Origin: Nostoc sp. JL34
GTDB taxonomy: Bacteria > Cyanobacteriota > Cyanobacteriia > Cyanobacteriales > Nostocaceae
Assembly (NCBI RefSeq): GCF_017114945.1
Contig: NZ_JABXKQ010000044.1
Coordinates: 1-64,000, forward strand
DNA: 64,000 nucleotides
Direction: 5' to 3'
The notes under the pieces are model-generated. The model was given only the letters and a program-made list of their open reading frames with translations. It did not search any database and was not told the origin of the DNA. A program made the translations under genes and the position numbers. Positions 45,454-54,957 of this stretch are shown piece by piece (the first letter of the stretch is position 1; the number at the start of each line of letters is the position of its first letter).

Positions 45454-46641
45454 ATGCAAGTTTCCCAGGATCAGCCTATTTATTCTGAGGCTCCACTCCA
45501 GCTGTTACTGTTTGTCGATGGACGCCCTAAGTCCCGCCAACAGGTGCAGCGAATCCGTGCTTACTTAAAAGAATTGCAGGCTGAGTATAGTTTTGAACTT
45601 CAAACTATTGATGTTGGACAACAACCTTACTTAGCAGAACACTTTAAATTGGTAGCAACGCCAGCTTTAATCAAAATCCATCCCGAACCACGACAGGTTT
45701 TGGCTGGGAGTAATATCATAGCGCAATTGAAAAATTGGTGGCCTCGCTGGCAAGCCGCTGTAGACGCCTATTTGAAATTACAGGAAGACTTACAAGAACG
45801 GATAGACGATACTGTTAGGGCAACATCACCCAAATCCACTATCCGTTCAGTTGCTGTTTCTGCCGAACTAATCCGACTCTCAGACGAAATTTTTCGCTTG
45901 AAACAGGAAAAAGATAATCTCCAAGAGCAGCTACAGTTTAAAGATCGGGTGATTGCGATGCTGGCGCACGATCTCCGCAATCCGCTAACTGCCGCTGCGA
46001 TCGCTATAGAAACTCTCCAATCTAATTACAATTTAGACACAGGCCAATTCCAGCGCCTCAAACCATCCTTGACGGCGCATCTATTAAAACAAGCCCGTAA
46101 TCAAACTAAGATCATCGATCGGATGATTGCCGACCTTTTGCAGGTAGGTCGTGGCAAAGATACAGAGTTTCCGATTCTCCCACAAAAAGTACAGCTAGGT
46201 AAATTGTGCTTAGATGTACTAGAAGAATTGTGCGATCGCTACACTGCCAAATCCCAAGAAGTAGAAACGGATATTCCCAATGACTTGCCTTATGTATATG
46301 CTGACCCAGAACGCATCCGCCAAGTATTAGTGAATCTATTGGATAATGCCATCAAATACACCCCAGAAGGTGGCAAGATTAGCGTTGCCGGATTGCACCG
46401 CACTACCCAAAAAGTTCAGTTTAGTATTAGTGATACTGGGCCTGGTATTCCTGTAGAGAATCGCGATCGCATCTTTGAAAACCACTTCCGCCTGCAACGG
46501 GATGAAGGTACAGAAGGTTATGGCATTGGTCTTTGTCTATGCCAGCGGATAGTTCTAGCACATTATGGCCAAATTTGGGTGGACTCTGCCCCCAATAATG
46601 GAGCATGGTTCCACTTTACGCTGCCAGTTTATCCTTCTTAG
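45454..46641 (+). CDS. sasA: Circadian clock output histidine kinase SasA
   Basis: 395 aa from ATG 45454. The N-terminal thioredoxin-like KaiB-homologous domain (about 14-100, [13 protein letters not shown] ... [19 protein letters not shown]) binds KaiC; then a coiled linker and a HisKA domain with H172 in [12 protein letters not shown], and a HATPase with [21 protein letters not shown] and GYGIGL. SasA relays KaiC state to the response regulator RpaA, setting circadian transcription. In-frame TTG/GTG codons upstream (45427, 45436) are less likely because the KaiB-like fold starts after the ATG. No kai or rpaA genes in this window. Confidence 0.9.
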   Translation: MQVSQDQPIYSEAPLQLLLFVDGRPKSRQQVQRIRAYLKELQAEYSFELQTIDVGQQPYLAEHFKLVATPALIKIHPEPRQVLAGSNIIAQLKNWWPRWQAAVDAYLKLQEDLQERIDDTVRATSPKSTIRSVAVSAELIRLSDEIFRLKQEKDNLQEQLQFKDRVIAMLAHDLRNPLTAAAIAIETLQSNYNLDTGQFQRLKPSLTAHLLKQARNQTKIIDRMIADLLQVGRGKDTEFPILPQKVQLGKLCLDVLEELCDRYTAKSQEVETDIPNDLPYVYADPERIRQVLVNLLDNAIKYTPEGGKISVAGLHRTTQKVQFSISDTGPGIPVENRDRIFENHFRLQRDEGTEGYGIGLCLCQRIVLAHYGQIWVDSAPNNGAWFHFTLPVYPS

Positions 46642-46692
46642 GCAATAAGCATGGGGCATTAGGGCTTGGTCTTCACAAATGACAAATGACAA

Positions 46693-47763
46693 TTAAGTAC
46701 TTGAGATAAAGCGATCGCGCCCCCCGGCCTTTGCTTGATAGAGTGCTTTATCTGCCAGCACGATCAACTCTGAAGGTGAGGATTCCCAAGTGGGGATAAC
46801 AGTAGCCACACCCATACTGAGGGTGACGTGCTGACTCACCGCAGATCCGTCATGAACAATTTGCAAATCTTTGACTCCCGCTTGTATCGATTCAGCAACG
46901 TGAACCGCACCAGATGCAGGGGTGTATGGCATAATCACAGCAAATTCTTCGCCACCATAACGCGCTACTAAATCCTGATGTTTTTGTGCCTTAAGGCTTA
47001 AGACAGCACCCACCTTTTGTAAACAGACATCCCCAGCCGGATGGCCATATTTATCGTTATAAAATTTAAAAAAGTCGATGTCACACAAAATCATTGACAG
47101 AGGAGATCCCTCTTGTGCGAGATTAATCCACTGAGTATTGAGATAATCGTCAAAGCGGCGACGATTAGCCAACTCAGTTAAGCCATCTACATTGGCAAGG
47201 TGATGCAAAGCTTGGTTTGCCGCCTCTAATTGTTTGTATACTTGCGCTTGCTGTAGCAGTCGACGCAACCGCTGGCGCAATACAGGCCAGTGAATTGGTT
47301 TAGTAACGTAATCAGTCGCCCCTGCGTCAAAAGCACGGTTTACGGATTCCTCATCGTCCAAGCATGTGATCATCAATATGGGAGTGCGCTCCCATATCTT
47401 GGAGATGACTGTATTGTTAAGGGTCGAGTCAGTATCAAAGTTTGCAAGGGCTGATATTAAATTATTCCTGGCAATCTGGAGCAAGTGCTTACAGCAGGTA
47501 AAGCCATCCATCACAGGCATGACAGCATCTAGCAAAACTATATCCGGTTTGATAGTCTCGTAAGCATCTAAACATTGCTTGCCATCATTAACCTCGACCA
47601 CTCGATAACCTTCTTGTTCCATAGCTTTACGCAACAATACTCGGATGGTCTTGTCATCATCAGCCACTAGAATCAATGGTGGTTGCTTAGAAACAGAAAA
47701 TGGGCTTATGCCTGACATGAGTTGCCTTCCACTTGCGGGACTATCCTGAAAGAGGCTGTGCAA
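46693..47763 (-). CDS. Response regulator with GGDEF (diguanylate cyclase) domain
   Basis: 356 aa in the open frame from TTG 47763; ATG 47718 (MSGISPFSVSKQ) is the likelier start, giving 341 aa. The receiver domain (LILVADDDKT ... IVLLDAVMPVMDG ... YVTKPIHW) is interrupted by a ~30-residue insertion (ARNNLISALANFDTDSTLNN). A GGDEF domain follows with an intact GGEEF active site in VARYGGEEFAVIMP. The product-inhibition site five residues upstream is KHQD rather than RxxD, so c-di-GMP feedback may be weak. It likely makes c-di-GMP under control of a separate kinase. Upstream on the same strand is a short CBS-like reading frame. Confidence 0.85.
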   Translation of the reverse strand: MHSLFQDSPASGRQLMSGISPFSVSKQPPLILVADDDKTIRVLLRKAMEQEGYRVVEVNDGKQCLDAYETIKPDIVLLDAVMPVMDGFTCCKHLLQIARNNLISALANFDTDSTLNNTVISKIWERTPILMITCLDDEESVNRAFDAGATDYVTKPIHWPVLRQRLRRLLQQAQVYKQLEAANQALHHLANVDGLTELANRRRFDDYLNTQWINLAQEGSPLSMILCDIDFFKFYNDKYGHPAGDVCLQKVGAVLSLKAQKHQDLVARYGGEEFAVIMPYTPASGAVHVAESIQAGVKDLQIVHDGSAVSQHVTLSMGVATVIPTWESSPSELIVLADKALYQAKAGGRDRFISST

Positions 47764-47936
47764 CTCAATCGCATAGGGGCGATCGCTCTTTTCATCAATG
47801 CCAGAATTTGCGGCAAAGGTGTGTCTAGCTTTACAATCAACTGTTTTGTGACAATGGACTGCTCAATGTTCGTGAGCCAAGTAAGCGGTAGATAACTAAG
47901 TTGCATAGACAATCTATAATTGGAACATGAAGGCAA

Positions 47937-48594
47937 TTTTTGCCTTTTTGTTCAGCTATGGTTATGGGAAGAAATGTTACTTTTATATTTCCCCATTGTT
48001 AAAGTCAAATTACAATTCTTTTGAGAATTGCAAATACATACCTTAATTATGTAGTTCTGTAGTTAGTTTAGAAACTTAGTAAGACAGTGCAAAGCAATTG
48101 CCAAAGTCCGCTCAGAAGATAGCTAATACTAAAAGCTAATATCACATGACTGAAATTTATTTAGTCTATTCGACCAGGGTTGCGAAGCTTTAGTATAATT
48201 ACATAAGATTAAGCTTGCTGCAAAACTTTGTTCTCCATTTACTCTAGGTTAATAAATTAAGTAAAAATTCTTATTGAATTCGATTCAGTATATCTAGTAT
48301 AGCTTGGCAAAAATCTAGCTACAATCCTAATCAACTAAATAAATTGCTCAGAGCAGCTAGTTCAAGGTAGACAAACTGAGGCCACAGTGTACGTTGTTTA
48401 TTTTGAAAAAGAGCAATTTAAGAGCTAAGATTATATAAATATAGATATTCTAAATTTAGATTAATATTTTGAAGAAATAAGTACTATAGTTACTTCATAG
48501 ATAGCTCATTAAATTGTCATATTTGTTACTAAATAAACAACCAGAAGTTCTTAAAAAAAGCTCAAAATATATTTACATTCACTAAATCTTCAAA
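47937..48594. other. 658-bp AT-rich gap
   Basis: Divergent region between the GGDEF gene and crr7. No RNA gene, repeat or ORF of coding quality is visible. Confidence 0.5.
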
Positions 48595-48855
48595 ATGCCA
48601 GACTCATTAATGTATCAGCAGGATAATTTTGTTGTTCTAGAAACAAATCAACCAGAACAATTTCTGACGCTATCAGAGTTATTAGACAAGCTGAAAATAA
48701 CTCTCCAACGACTCATAATTCAAGATTTACCGCCTGACTTGCAAAAGCTTGATACTGTGGAAGCTCAAGCACAATATTTACTCGACACCAGCTGTGAATT
48801 AGATGTTGGCCCTGGGCAATATTTACAGTGGTATGCAGTTCGTTTAGAAAAGTAA
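48595..48855 (+). CDS. crr7: CRR7 family protein (NDH-1 assembly-related)
   Basis: 86 aa, soluble. It matches cyanobacterial CHLORORESPIRATORY REDUCTION 7 throughout: MYQQDNFVVLETNQPEQFLT, LPPDLQKLDTVEAQAQYLLD, TSCELDVGPGQYLQWYAVRLEK. In plants CRR7 is needed to build the chloroplast NDH complex; in cyanobacteria a similar link to NDH-1 is inferred. ATG 48595 corresponds to the family start. It stands alone between long non-coding stretches, followed by a hairpin about 100 bp downstream. Confidence 0.85.
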   Translation: MPDSLMYQQDNFVVLETNQPEQFLTLSELLDKLKITLQRLIIQDLPPDLQKLDTVEAQAQYLLDTSCELDVGPGQYLQWYAVRLEK

Positions 48856-48951
48856 CTTTTTCGTCAGTGGTTAAGAGAATCCCAAATAAGAAATTCTCCA
48901 ACAGTTAGTAGGGGAGAATGCCACTTAACTTAAGCAAAAGTTGCTGCCCAC

Positions 48952-48981
48952 ATCCCCCGACTTCTTCAAGAAGTCAGGGAT
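48952..48981. terminator. CCCCGACTT-type hairpin after crr7
   Basis: Stem ATCCCCCGACTTCTT / AGAAGTCAGGGAT with a 2-nt loop; about 100 bp beyond crr7 and 54 bp beyond the minus-strand DUF2854 stop. It could end either transcript. Member of the hairpin family described in the findings. Confidence 0.6.
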
Positions 48982-49031
48982 ATAAATCGTGGATAAAGGC
49001 ATGGAGTTTGGGTAACGATAATTTTTGTTAT

Positions 49032-49056
49032 TGACTAGTGACTAGTGACTAGTGAC
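49032..49056. repeat. Heptad repeat (GACTAGT)n
   Basis: Three and a half units. The DUF2854 stop codon (49035) and its last codons are inside this repeat. Confidence 0.9.
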
Positions 49057-49604
49057 TCTTTTTGAGTATTGATCAGCGCTAGCTCAATTGTATTTTCAGA
49101 TGGCTGCGTTATTTGAATCTCCAATCCAGGGCTAAAATAGTTGGTCATTTTTTCCTGCTTTTTTTGCCACACATCAAATGGTATTAGCGGTGAATCAAAT
49201 TCTAAAATTAGGGCATAGCTGCCATTAACTTCTATTTCTCGTAACCCTGTGATTGTTGGCCGTTCCTGGTCTGTGGGACTCAAACCTAGAAAAGAAAGTG
49301 TTGTATCTAAATGAGCATCTTGACCGTAGCAATATCGGGTAATGTCTTTGCGAATTTTATTTTGAGTTTCAGTTGCTTGCTGCTCGCGTAGTACCAATGC
49401 TGACGGTGACGTAATTTGGCTAAAGGGTACTGGCTTGAGTTCATTAGCTTTCAGCGCCAGTCCTCCCAACAATAGAGGAATCCCGTAAAAAAATCCGACT
49501 AAATTAAGTGTGGCATTGTTATCAGCATAGGCGACGAAGCCAATGATGGTTAATATGCCACCGATAGTTAAACCGAGTGTTCCCAAAGAAATTTGGCGTA
49601 GCAT
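49035..49604 (-). CDS. DUF2854 family membrane protein
   Basis: 189 aa. Two N-terminal membrane helices (about 8-27 and 34-50, GFFYGIPLLLGGLALKA) are followed by a soluble domain with ITRYCYGQDAHLDTTLSFLGLSP and GSYALILEFDSPLIPFDVWQKKQEKM. This is DUF2854, a family restricted to cyanobacteria and chloroplasts, of unknown function. Its C-terminus (ESLVTSH) is encoded by a heptanucleotide repeat, so the natural end has been replaced or extended. Confidence 0.85.
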   Translation of the reverse strand: MLRQISLGTLGLTIGGILTIIGFVAYADNNATLNLVGFFYGIPLLLGGLALKANELKPVPFSQITSPSALVLREQQATETQNKIRKDITRYCYGQDAHLDTTLSFLGLSPTDQERPTITGLREIEVNGSYALILEFDSPLIPFDVWQKKQEKMTNYFSPGLEIQITQPSENTIELALINTQKESLVTSH

Positions 49605-49727
49605 GAGCTTAAATTATTATAAAGTCTGAATACCTCAGTTTTATTATCATCGGTTATAAGTAACAAATTAGGGAAGAAAATCGTCCACATTCAGTAGTAT
49701 TCAACTAACCCAGAATTGCCAAGTTAA

Positions 49728-49863
49728 AGCGGTTATAAACTGCGTCTACACGAGGCTTTACCTACCTGCGTGGGTTTCAAACACTCAAATTTTCCTCCTT
49801 AGTCCGCGTGCAGCCTCTTGTAGGGAAGGAAAGGCGGATTTTGCCTATGTAGGCGCAAATTCC
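49728..49863. repeat. Degenerate dispersed repeat of Nostoc type
   Basis: Segment with GCGTCTACACGAGG, CCTGCGTGGGTTTCAAACAC and GTCCGCG ... GGCGGATTTTGCC. Read on the minus strand it matches my memory of a common non-coding dispersed repeat in Nostoc (GCGGACTAAGGAGGAAA, ACCCACGCAGG, TGTAGACGC order). It lies in the 482-bp gap 49605-50086, which otherwise looks empty. Confidence 0.5.
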
Positions 49864-50086
49864 ATTCACCCTGGCTCTAAGTTTACATGTATGAGCAATA
49901 TTCTCCATAACATATTTAGTTCAAATAAATAAATGAAAACTGCTTTAAGAGTAAGATTATAGGAGACACAGAGAGTTTCTCAGGAAAGAAAGTTAGTGTA
50001 GTGGACTACTAAGTGCTGATAGTGCCCCACAATGTTAGATTTTGAGTTAAGTTTAAACTTAAAGGTAGTTAAATTGGAAAAGAATA

Positions 50087-50260
50087 ATGGATTTACAGAC
50101 TATAAAAGAACGAATCGTCACAGTTCAAAGTAAACGCGAGTATTTGTTAAACTTACTGGAGCAACCAAACCTGGGAACTTTGAGAGTTGACGTAAATCAG
50201 GCTTTGGAAGAACTGGATGAATTAATTGATGAATTTAGACGCACCATTCCGGTAGAGTAG
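50087..50260 (+). CDS. Small coiled-coil protein (57 aa)
   Basis: An ATG at 50087 opens a 57-codon frame: MDLQTIKERIVTVQSKREYL, then LNLLEQPNLGTLRVDVNQAL and EELDELIDEFRRTIPVE. It is highly helical and charged with heptad-like leucines, and shows protein-like codon choice. I recall similar short proteins in other cyanobacteria but cannot name a family. GGAAAAG about 10 nt before the ATG is a weak ribosome-binding site. Function unknown. Confidence 0.6.
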   Translation: MDLQTIKERIVTVQSKREYLLNLLEQPNLGTLRVDVNQALEELDELIDEFRRTIPVE

Positions 50261-50388
50261 AAATTATCAAAAATTGCGTCGGTTTAACCATCAACTTCAG
50301 GCTATACCGACGCTTTTCAGTACTATCATGTCTTAAATCCCCAGAATTTAACTAAGCCTGAGTTGGCGAAGCAATATTGCTGTATCAT

Positions 50389-50805
50389 TTATCCTGCCAC
50401 TGAACTATCTCCTGCACGCTGACCTAACTGCCTAACTAAGGCAATAAGTTCGCTTGTAGACACATCTTTCTTGCAAACGTCATCAAAGCTAGACATTGGC
50501 TTTGTCCCCTGAAAATTTACGTCTTCCACTGAAGAGTAGGCAAGGATTTGGGTATTCGGAGATATAGCTTTAATGTGACTAGAGGCACTCCAACCATCCA
50601 TAACTGGCATTTGTAAATCTAGAACAATTACGTCTGGATGGCAACGTTTAACCATTTCTATAGCTTCTTCACCATTACTGGCTAAACCTACTACTTGAAT
50701 ATTTTCCTGGCAAGAAAAAACCAATTGTAAGGTTAAACGAGTCAGTTCGTGGTCATCAACTACTAGAACACGCAAGGTAGAAATCTCACAGGATAACATT
50801 AACAT
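50389..50805 (-). CDS. Single-domain response regulator (NarL-type receiver)
   Basis: 138 aa: one receiver domain with LRVLVVDDHELTR, phospho-acceptor Asp in VIVLDLQMPVMDGW, and KKDVSTSELIALV at the C-terminal helix. It resembles LuxR/NarL-family receivers (DDHELTR) but the HTH output domain is absent; it ends about ten residues after the receiver. It may act as a phosphate shuttle or protein-interaction regulator. Two in-frame ATGs (50805, 50799). Partner kinase not evident nearby. Confidence 0.85.
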   Translation of the reverse strand: MLMLSCEISTLRVLVVDDHELTRLTLQLVFSCQENIQVVGLASNGEEAIEMVKRCHPDVIVLDLQMPVMDGWSASSHIKAISPNTQILAYSSVEDVNFQGTKPMSSFDDVCKKDVSTSELIALVRQLGQRAGDSSVAG

Positions 50806-50995
50806 TGAGGGGAAAGACGAAATTATTCAGAATAACCCCTCTAGTTTATGGGAACAAGTGCCAGCCCTGACTCTATCCTATGGTTGAATAACTTGTGTGA
50901 ACCCATTACAAACAACTTAGACAACTGCTCAAAAAATTCAAGTTTTCTAAAAAACCTAGGTTGAGCTAGTTGTCAAGATATAAGTAACTGATTTT

Positions 50996-53176
50996 TTAAT
51001 CGATCAGATTTGATGCTACACCAGTTGAGCGTAATGCCATACTCATAAGAATTTTTTGTGAATTAGCTTCTGGAGAATCATCATAAGGACGCCGTTGAAT
51101 GTAAGTGCCATCGGCTTGTAATTCCCAAGCTTGGCGATTATCTGCGAGCATTATTCCCATAATTTCTTGCAAATCTTTAGCAATATCAGGGTCTTTAACT
51201 GGGGTAATTACTTCCACTCGGCGATCTAAGTTGCGGCGCATCCAGTCGGCACTGCCGATATAGATTTCCTCCTGTGTATTGTTATGAAAATAATAAATCC
51301 GAGAGTGTTCTAAAAAGCGACCGACTATGCTGATGATGCGAATGTTTTCACTAATGTCTTTGATTCCTGGACGCAAACAACAAACGCCCCTGATAATTAA
51401 GTCAATTTGCACTCCGGCGCGGGAAGCTTCATATAATGTGGCGATAATTTCTGGATCGACTAAGGAATTCATTTTGGCAACAATCCGTCCAGAAAACCCA
51501 TTTTGAACATTTTCGATTTCGCGATGAATGAGTGCCAAAAAGCGATCGCGCATATTCACAGGCGCAACCAGCAACTCTCGATAAGACTTTTGTCGTGAGT
51601 AGCCTGTCAAGAAATTAAATAAATCTGTGATGTCAGCACCCAATTCTTCACGGCAACTAAACAATCCCAAATCTGTATACAGCCGTGCCGTTTTGGGGTT
51701 ATAGTTACCAGTCCCAATATGCACGTAGCGACGTATCCGGTCTTTTTCCCGCCGTACCACCATCACGGTTTTACTATGGGTTTTTAGCCCCACTAAACCA
51801 TAGACGACATGAACTCCAACTCTTTCTAGTCGTTTTGCCCAGTAAATATTATTCTCTTCATCAAATCGCGCCTTTAATTCCACCAGTACAGATACCTGCT
51901 TGCCATTTTCGGCAGCGGCAATTAAGGCGTTGACGATGGGCGAGTCGCCAGAAGTCCGGTAAAGGGTCATCTTGATGGCTAACACATTCGCGTCGTAGGC
52001 GGCATGGGTGATAAAGCGCACCACTGTAGCCGAAAAGGATTGATAGGGATGGTGTACTAGCAAATCCTTTTCCCGAATCACAGCAAAAAAGTCTTTTCCT
52101 TCGTCCGTCTCCAGCGTATCTGGGTCTAAACTTGGTTCCCTCAGTCGTTGCAGGCGTAATGGTACAACAGATTGGCGTGGCGGATCTTTGAGTTCTGGCA
52201 GTGGTAAGGCCATAAAATACATCAAATCCCGCAGTCCTAAAAGACCGTCTACTTCGTAGAGATCGCTTTCTGTTAATTCCAAATCATGCAATAATCGCGA
52301 TCGCACTATTTCAGGAGTCTGGGACTGAATTTCTAGCCGGACTGGACTCCCACCTAGCCGCCGTTTTCGCAATTCCTGTTCGATCGCTAACAATAAGTCA
52401 TCTGCTTCATCTTCTTCTAAAACCAAATCGGCATCACGGGTAATGCGGAAGGGATGATATTCTTGAATGTTCATCCCTGGAAATAGGGATTCTAAGTTAT
52501 GAGCGATCGCCTGTTCTAAAGGGACTCCAGTCCAGTGAGCAGGTTTTTCGTTATTCTGATCTCCCAACTCAGGCGGTATTGGTAAAAATCGTGGTAGAAC
52601 GCTGGGGACTTTAACTCTGGCAAAGAATTCTTCTTCGGTGTCTGGGTTTTTGACCACAACAGCCAGATTCAGACTGAGATTAGAAATAAAAGGAAAGGGA
52701 TGACTAGGATCAACAGCTAGGGGAGTCAAAACTGGAAAGACTTGTTCCTCAAAATAGCTGTTGAGATGAGTTCGTTGTTTTTGATTCAAATCTATGTAAT
52801 CCAGAATATGGATACCGTGATTTGCTAGTAGGGGACGAAGTATTTGCTCAAAATGTTGGTGTTGTTTCTTGACGTGGGGAGTGAGGGTAGACCTAATATC
52901 GTCTAACTGTTGTTGTGGTGTCCGACCATCGGGAGTTAATAGGCTGACTTTCGCCTCTACTTGTTGCTTTAAACCAGCAACGCGCACCATGAAAAACTCA
53001 TCTAAATTAGAGTTAAAGATTGCCAAAAACTTGAGGCGTTCGAGAAGAGGCGTGCGATCGTCACAGGCTTCATGTAACACCCTACCATTAAATTCTAACC
53101 AGCTTAACTCTCGGTTAAGATAATATTGTGGATCGCTGAGATTGATGGGGGTAGCGCTTTTCTTAGATTTTGCCAT
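50996..53176 (-). CDS. ppk1: Polyphosphate kinase 1
   Basis: 726 aa, full length for PPK1. N-domain YYLNRELSWLEFNGRVL, head domain, and the two phospholipase-D-like catalytic domains with VHIGTGNYNPKTARLYTD (the autophosphorylated His region) and EHSRIYYFHN (second catalytic His). It makes inorganic polyphosphate from ATP, stored as granules in cyanobacteria and used in phosphate and energy stress. Start ATG 53176; no operon partner. Confidence 0.95.
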   Translation of the reverse strand: MAKSKKSATPINLSDPQYYLNRELSWLEFNGRVLHEACDDRTPLLERLKFLAIFNSNLDEFFMVRVAGLKQQVEAKVSLLTPDGRTPQQQLDDIRSTLTPHVKKQHQHFEQILRPLLANHGIHILDYIDLNQKQRTHLNSYFEEQVFPVLTPLAVDPSHPFPFISNLSLNLAVVVKNPDTEEEFFARVKVPSVLPRFLPIPPELGDQNNEKPAHWTGVPLEQAIAHNLESLFPGMNIQEYHPFRITRDADLVLEEDEADDLLLAIEQELRKRRLGGSPVRLEIQSQTPEIVRSRLLHDLELTESDLYEVDGLLGLRDLMYFMALPLPELKDPPRQSVVPLRLQRLREPSLDPDTLETDEGKDFFAVIREKDLLVHHPYQSFSATVVRFITHAAYDANVLAIKMTLYRTSGDSPIVNALIAAAENGKQVSVLVELKARFDEENNIYWAKRLERVGVHVVYGLVGLKTHSKTVMVVRREKDRIRRYVHIGTGNYNPKTARLYTDLGLFSCREELGADITDLFNFLTGYSRQKSYRELLVAPVNMRDRFLALIHREIENVQNGFSGRIVAKMNSLVDPEIIATLYEASRAGVQIDLIIRGVCCLRPGIKDISENIRIISIVGRFLEHSRIYYFHNNTQEEIYIGSADWMRRNLDRRVEVITPVKDPDIAKDLQEIMGIMLADNRQAWELQADGTYIQRRPYDDSPEANSQKILMSMALRSTGVASNLID

Positions 53177-54182
53177 AATGACCTAAGGACAGGCAGATGT
53201 AGCCCATTGAACTGGGGGACAATAAACATAGTAAGTTAAATGGTGCTTAAGCATAACGCTAAGGCTATTTTTGGTTGTACTGATTCTCTACCTCGCTACT
53301 GGTAAGGAATAAACATAAGCTGATGTGCTTTTAAGTTGCATAATTCAAATCGCTAAAAAGATGCAAAGACACGGTGATGCAATTTGAATGACGATTAACT
53401 TAATGCTGAAATTAAAAATATATTTGTATCTAAATAACTTTATTCAAGACTCAGAAATTACGCACTCAAAATCTGAAACCTCGATCGCCTCGAACTCTCC
53501 TCAAAAAGGGGGAATTTCTTCTCGATCAGCCCTAAGACTAAAAAGTAAACTCTCATAGGCACGAAAGCCAAAATTAGCAAGAAACTTTTGGGATTTGGCA
53601 CTATCCGATTGCGTTCCTTTGAGATAATCACTCTACCCAACCCATAACTAGATTTTATAGCCGGTTTCAACTGTGGGGAATATGGTACGGGTTGCACAAC
53701 TGTAAGCCACTATAAAATATTGCATCCAGATGAGAACCGCAATAAGTTTGGGGATTCAAATCGTTGCTCACAGCATATTACCCATAAAGATGCACTTAAG
53801 ATTTAGCAAAGATATGATATGAGCATTTCTAAAAATGTGTGGCGAATTATTAAGCGGAGTTTACAGAGAATTATGCTGTAGAAAGCAGTCTAAAGCCTTA
53901 CCTTTAGTGCTTTCAGAATTTGGTTTTCCAAAATCCCTGTTTTGGTAAGTATTGCCACAACTATCATCCAAGTATTAAGCAGGTAGAAGTTTGACTAGAA
54001 CTGAATTTTATCGTTATTTTGCAGTTTTCTTATAGAGCTACACTAACAATTTAGTCTATTAGTTTTTTTAATTTATGACCGCCGATTATTTGAAAAAATC
54101 AAGTATTATTACTGATATTATTCTGGAAGCTAATGGTTATATTGAGAACGCAAAGAGCAACAACACAAGGAGTTTGTTAATT
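53177..54182. other. 1-kb gap with no supportable gene
   Basis: Mostly AT-rich. A 79-codon minus-strand frame at 53458-53697 has no recognisable features and runs into CAAAAAGGGGGAATTT-type dispersed sequence. The 3' end contains the promoter region of the small secreted protein. Confidence 0.5.
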
Positions 54183-54590
54183 ATGAAAATTTCTGCGATC
54201 GTTAAAGGAAGCATCTGCCTGTTAGGCTTAGTTGGTGTTGGTAATATCCTGGCTGCGCCAGCAAATGCAGGGCAAGCTTCTGCTCGCGGTGCGGTTACAA
54301 TAGTTAGACCATCAGGTTCTTCTCTTAGCGTTAGTGGTGAGTTGGTTGCAGCTGATGGTACAGACTTTACCGCATTAGATGTTGTCGTTAATGGTAGTGC
54401 TGATATAGGTACAAACCAAGAAGTTGTCACAGGTCTCACATTAACCCCAACTAGTGCAGCAGCTTCAACAACACCTCCCACCACAATTGAAGGAGCTATT
54501 GCAGCACAGATTGCTGCTGGTTCTTTTTCTGCCGTTGAAGATTTAGCAACCCTTATCAGAGCAGCTGGTGCTAATGGCGGTCTAGACTAG
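54183..54590 (+). CDS. Small secreted protein of unknown function
   Basis: 135 aa from ATG 54183, which begins a typical signal peptide (MKISAIVKGSICLLGLVGVG, cleavage near ANAGQA). An upstream in-frame ATG (54075) would add 36 residues before the signal and is rejected. The mature part is small, Ala/Gly/Thr/Ser-rich and acidic (ARGAVTIVRPSGSSLSVSG, then ELVAADGTDF), ending AGANGGLD. No family recognised. Probably periplasmic or extracellular. A strong hairpin lies 200 bp downstream. Confidence 0.65.
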   Translation: MKISAIVKGSICLLGLVGVGNILAAPANAGQASARGAVTIVRPSGSSLSVSGELVAADGTDFTALDVVVNGSADIGTNQEVVTGLTLTPTSAAASTTPPTTIEGAIAAQIAAGSFSAVEDLATLIRAAGANGGLD

Positions 54591-54788
54591 ATTGAATTTT
54601 TGCCTAGTAAGTACTTACAAAATTTTTAGCGACTGAGATAACAGTTGAATAAATTAAAAGTAGGGGAGAGAAAAAGCACTGCTATGTCTCTTCCCTATAT
54701 TTATGATGTTGTTAGCGAATTTATCTGCGCTCAACTTGATTTCTAAGGTGACTTCGACAAACCCCTCCCTAATTTGAATTTTTGGTCA

Positions 54789-54823
54789 AACCTGTCCATC
54801 TCTAATGCGGAGATGGACAGGTT
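54789..54823 (+). terminator. Strong hairpin downstream of the secreted-protein gene
   Basis: 14-bp perfect stem AACCTGTCCATCTC / GAGATGGACAGGTT, loop TAATGCG, followed by TTGCG. It probably separates this gene from the phosphorelay operon. The rest of 54591-54957 is non-coding. Confidence 0.7.
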
Positions 54824-54957
54824 TTGCGTAGTAAAACCTTTTAGAGGTCTTTTTATTAGGCTGATTATAATTAACTAATATTAAAAAAGGTTAAGCTATT
54901 CATCAAGTAGCGAGACTGCTGATTGGATATCACATTAAGATTTATTAAGAAAAGCTA

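Noticed and set aside
53458..53697. 79-codon minus-strand frame between ppk1 and the secreted protein
   Set aside because: No recognisable motif; its end reads through a common CAAAAAGGGGGAATT-type repeat.
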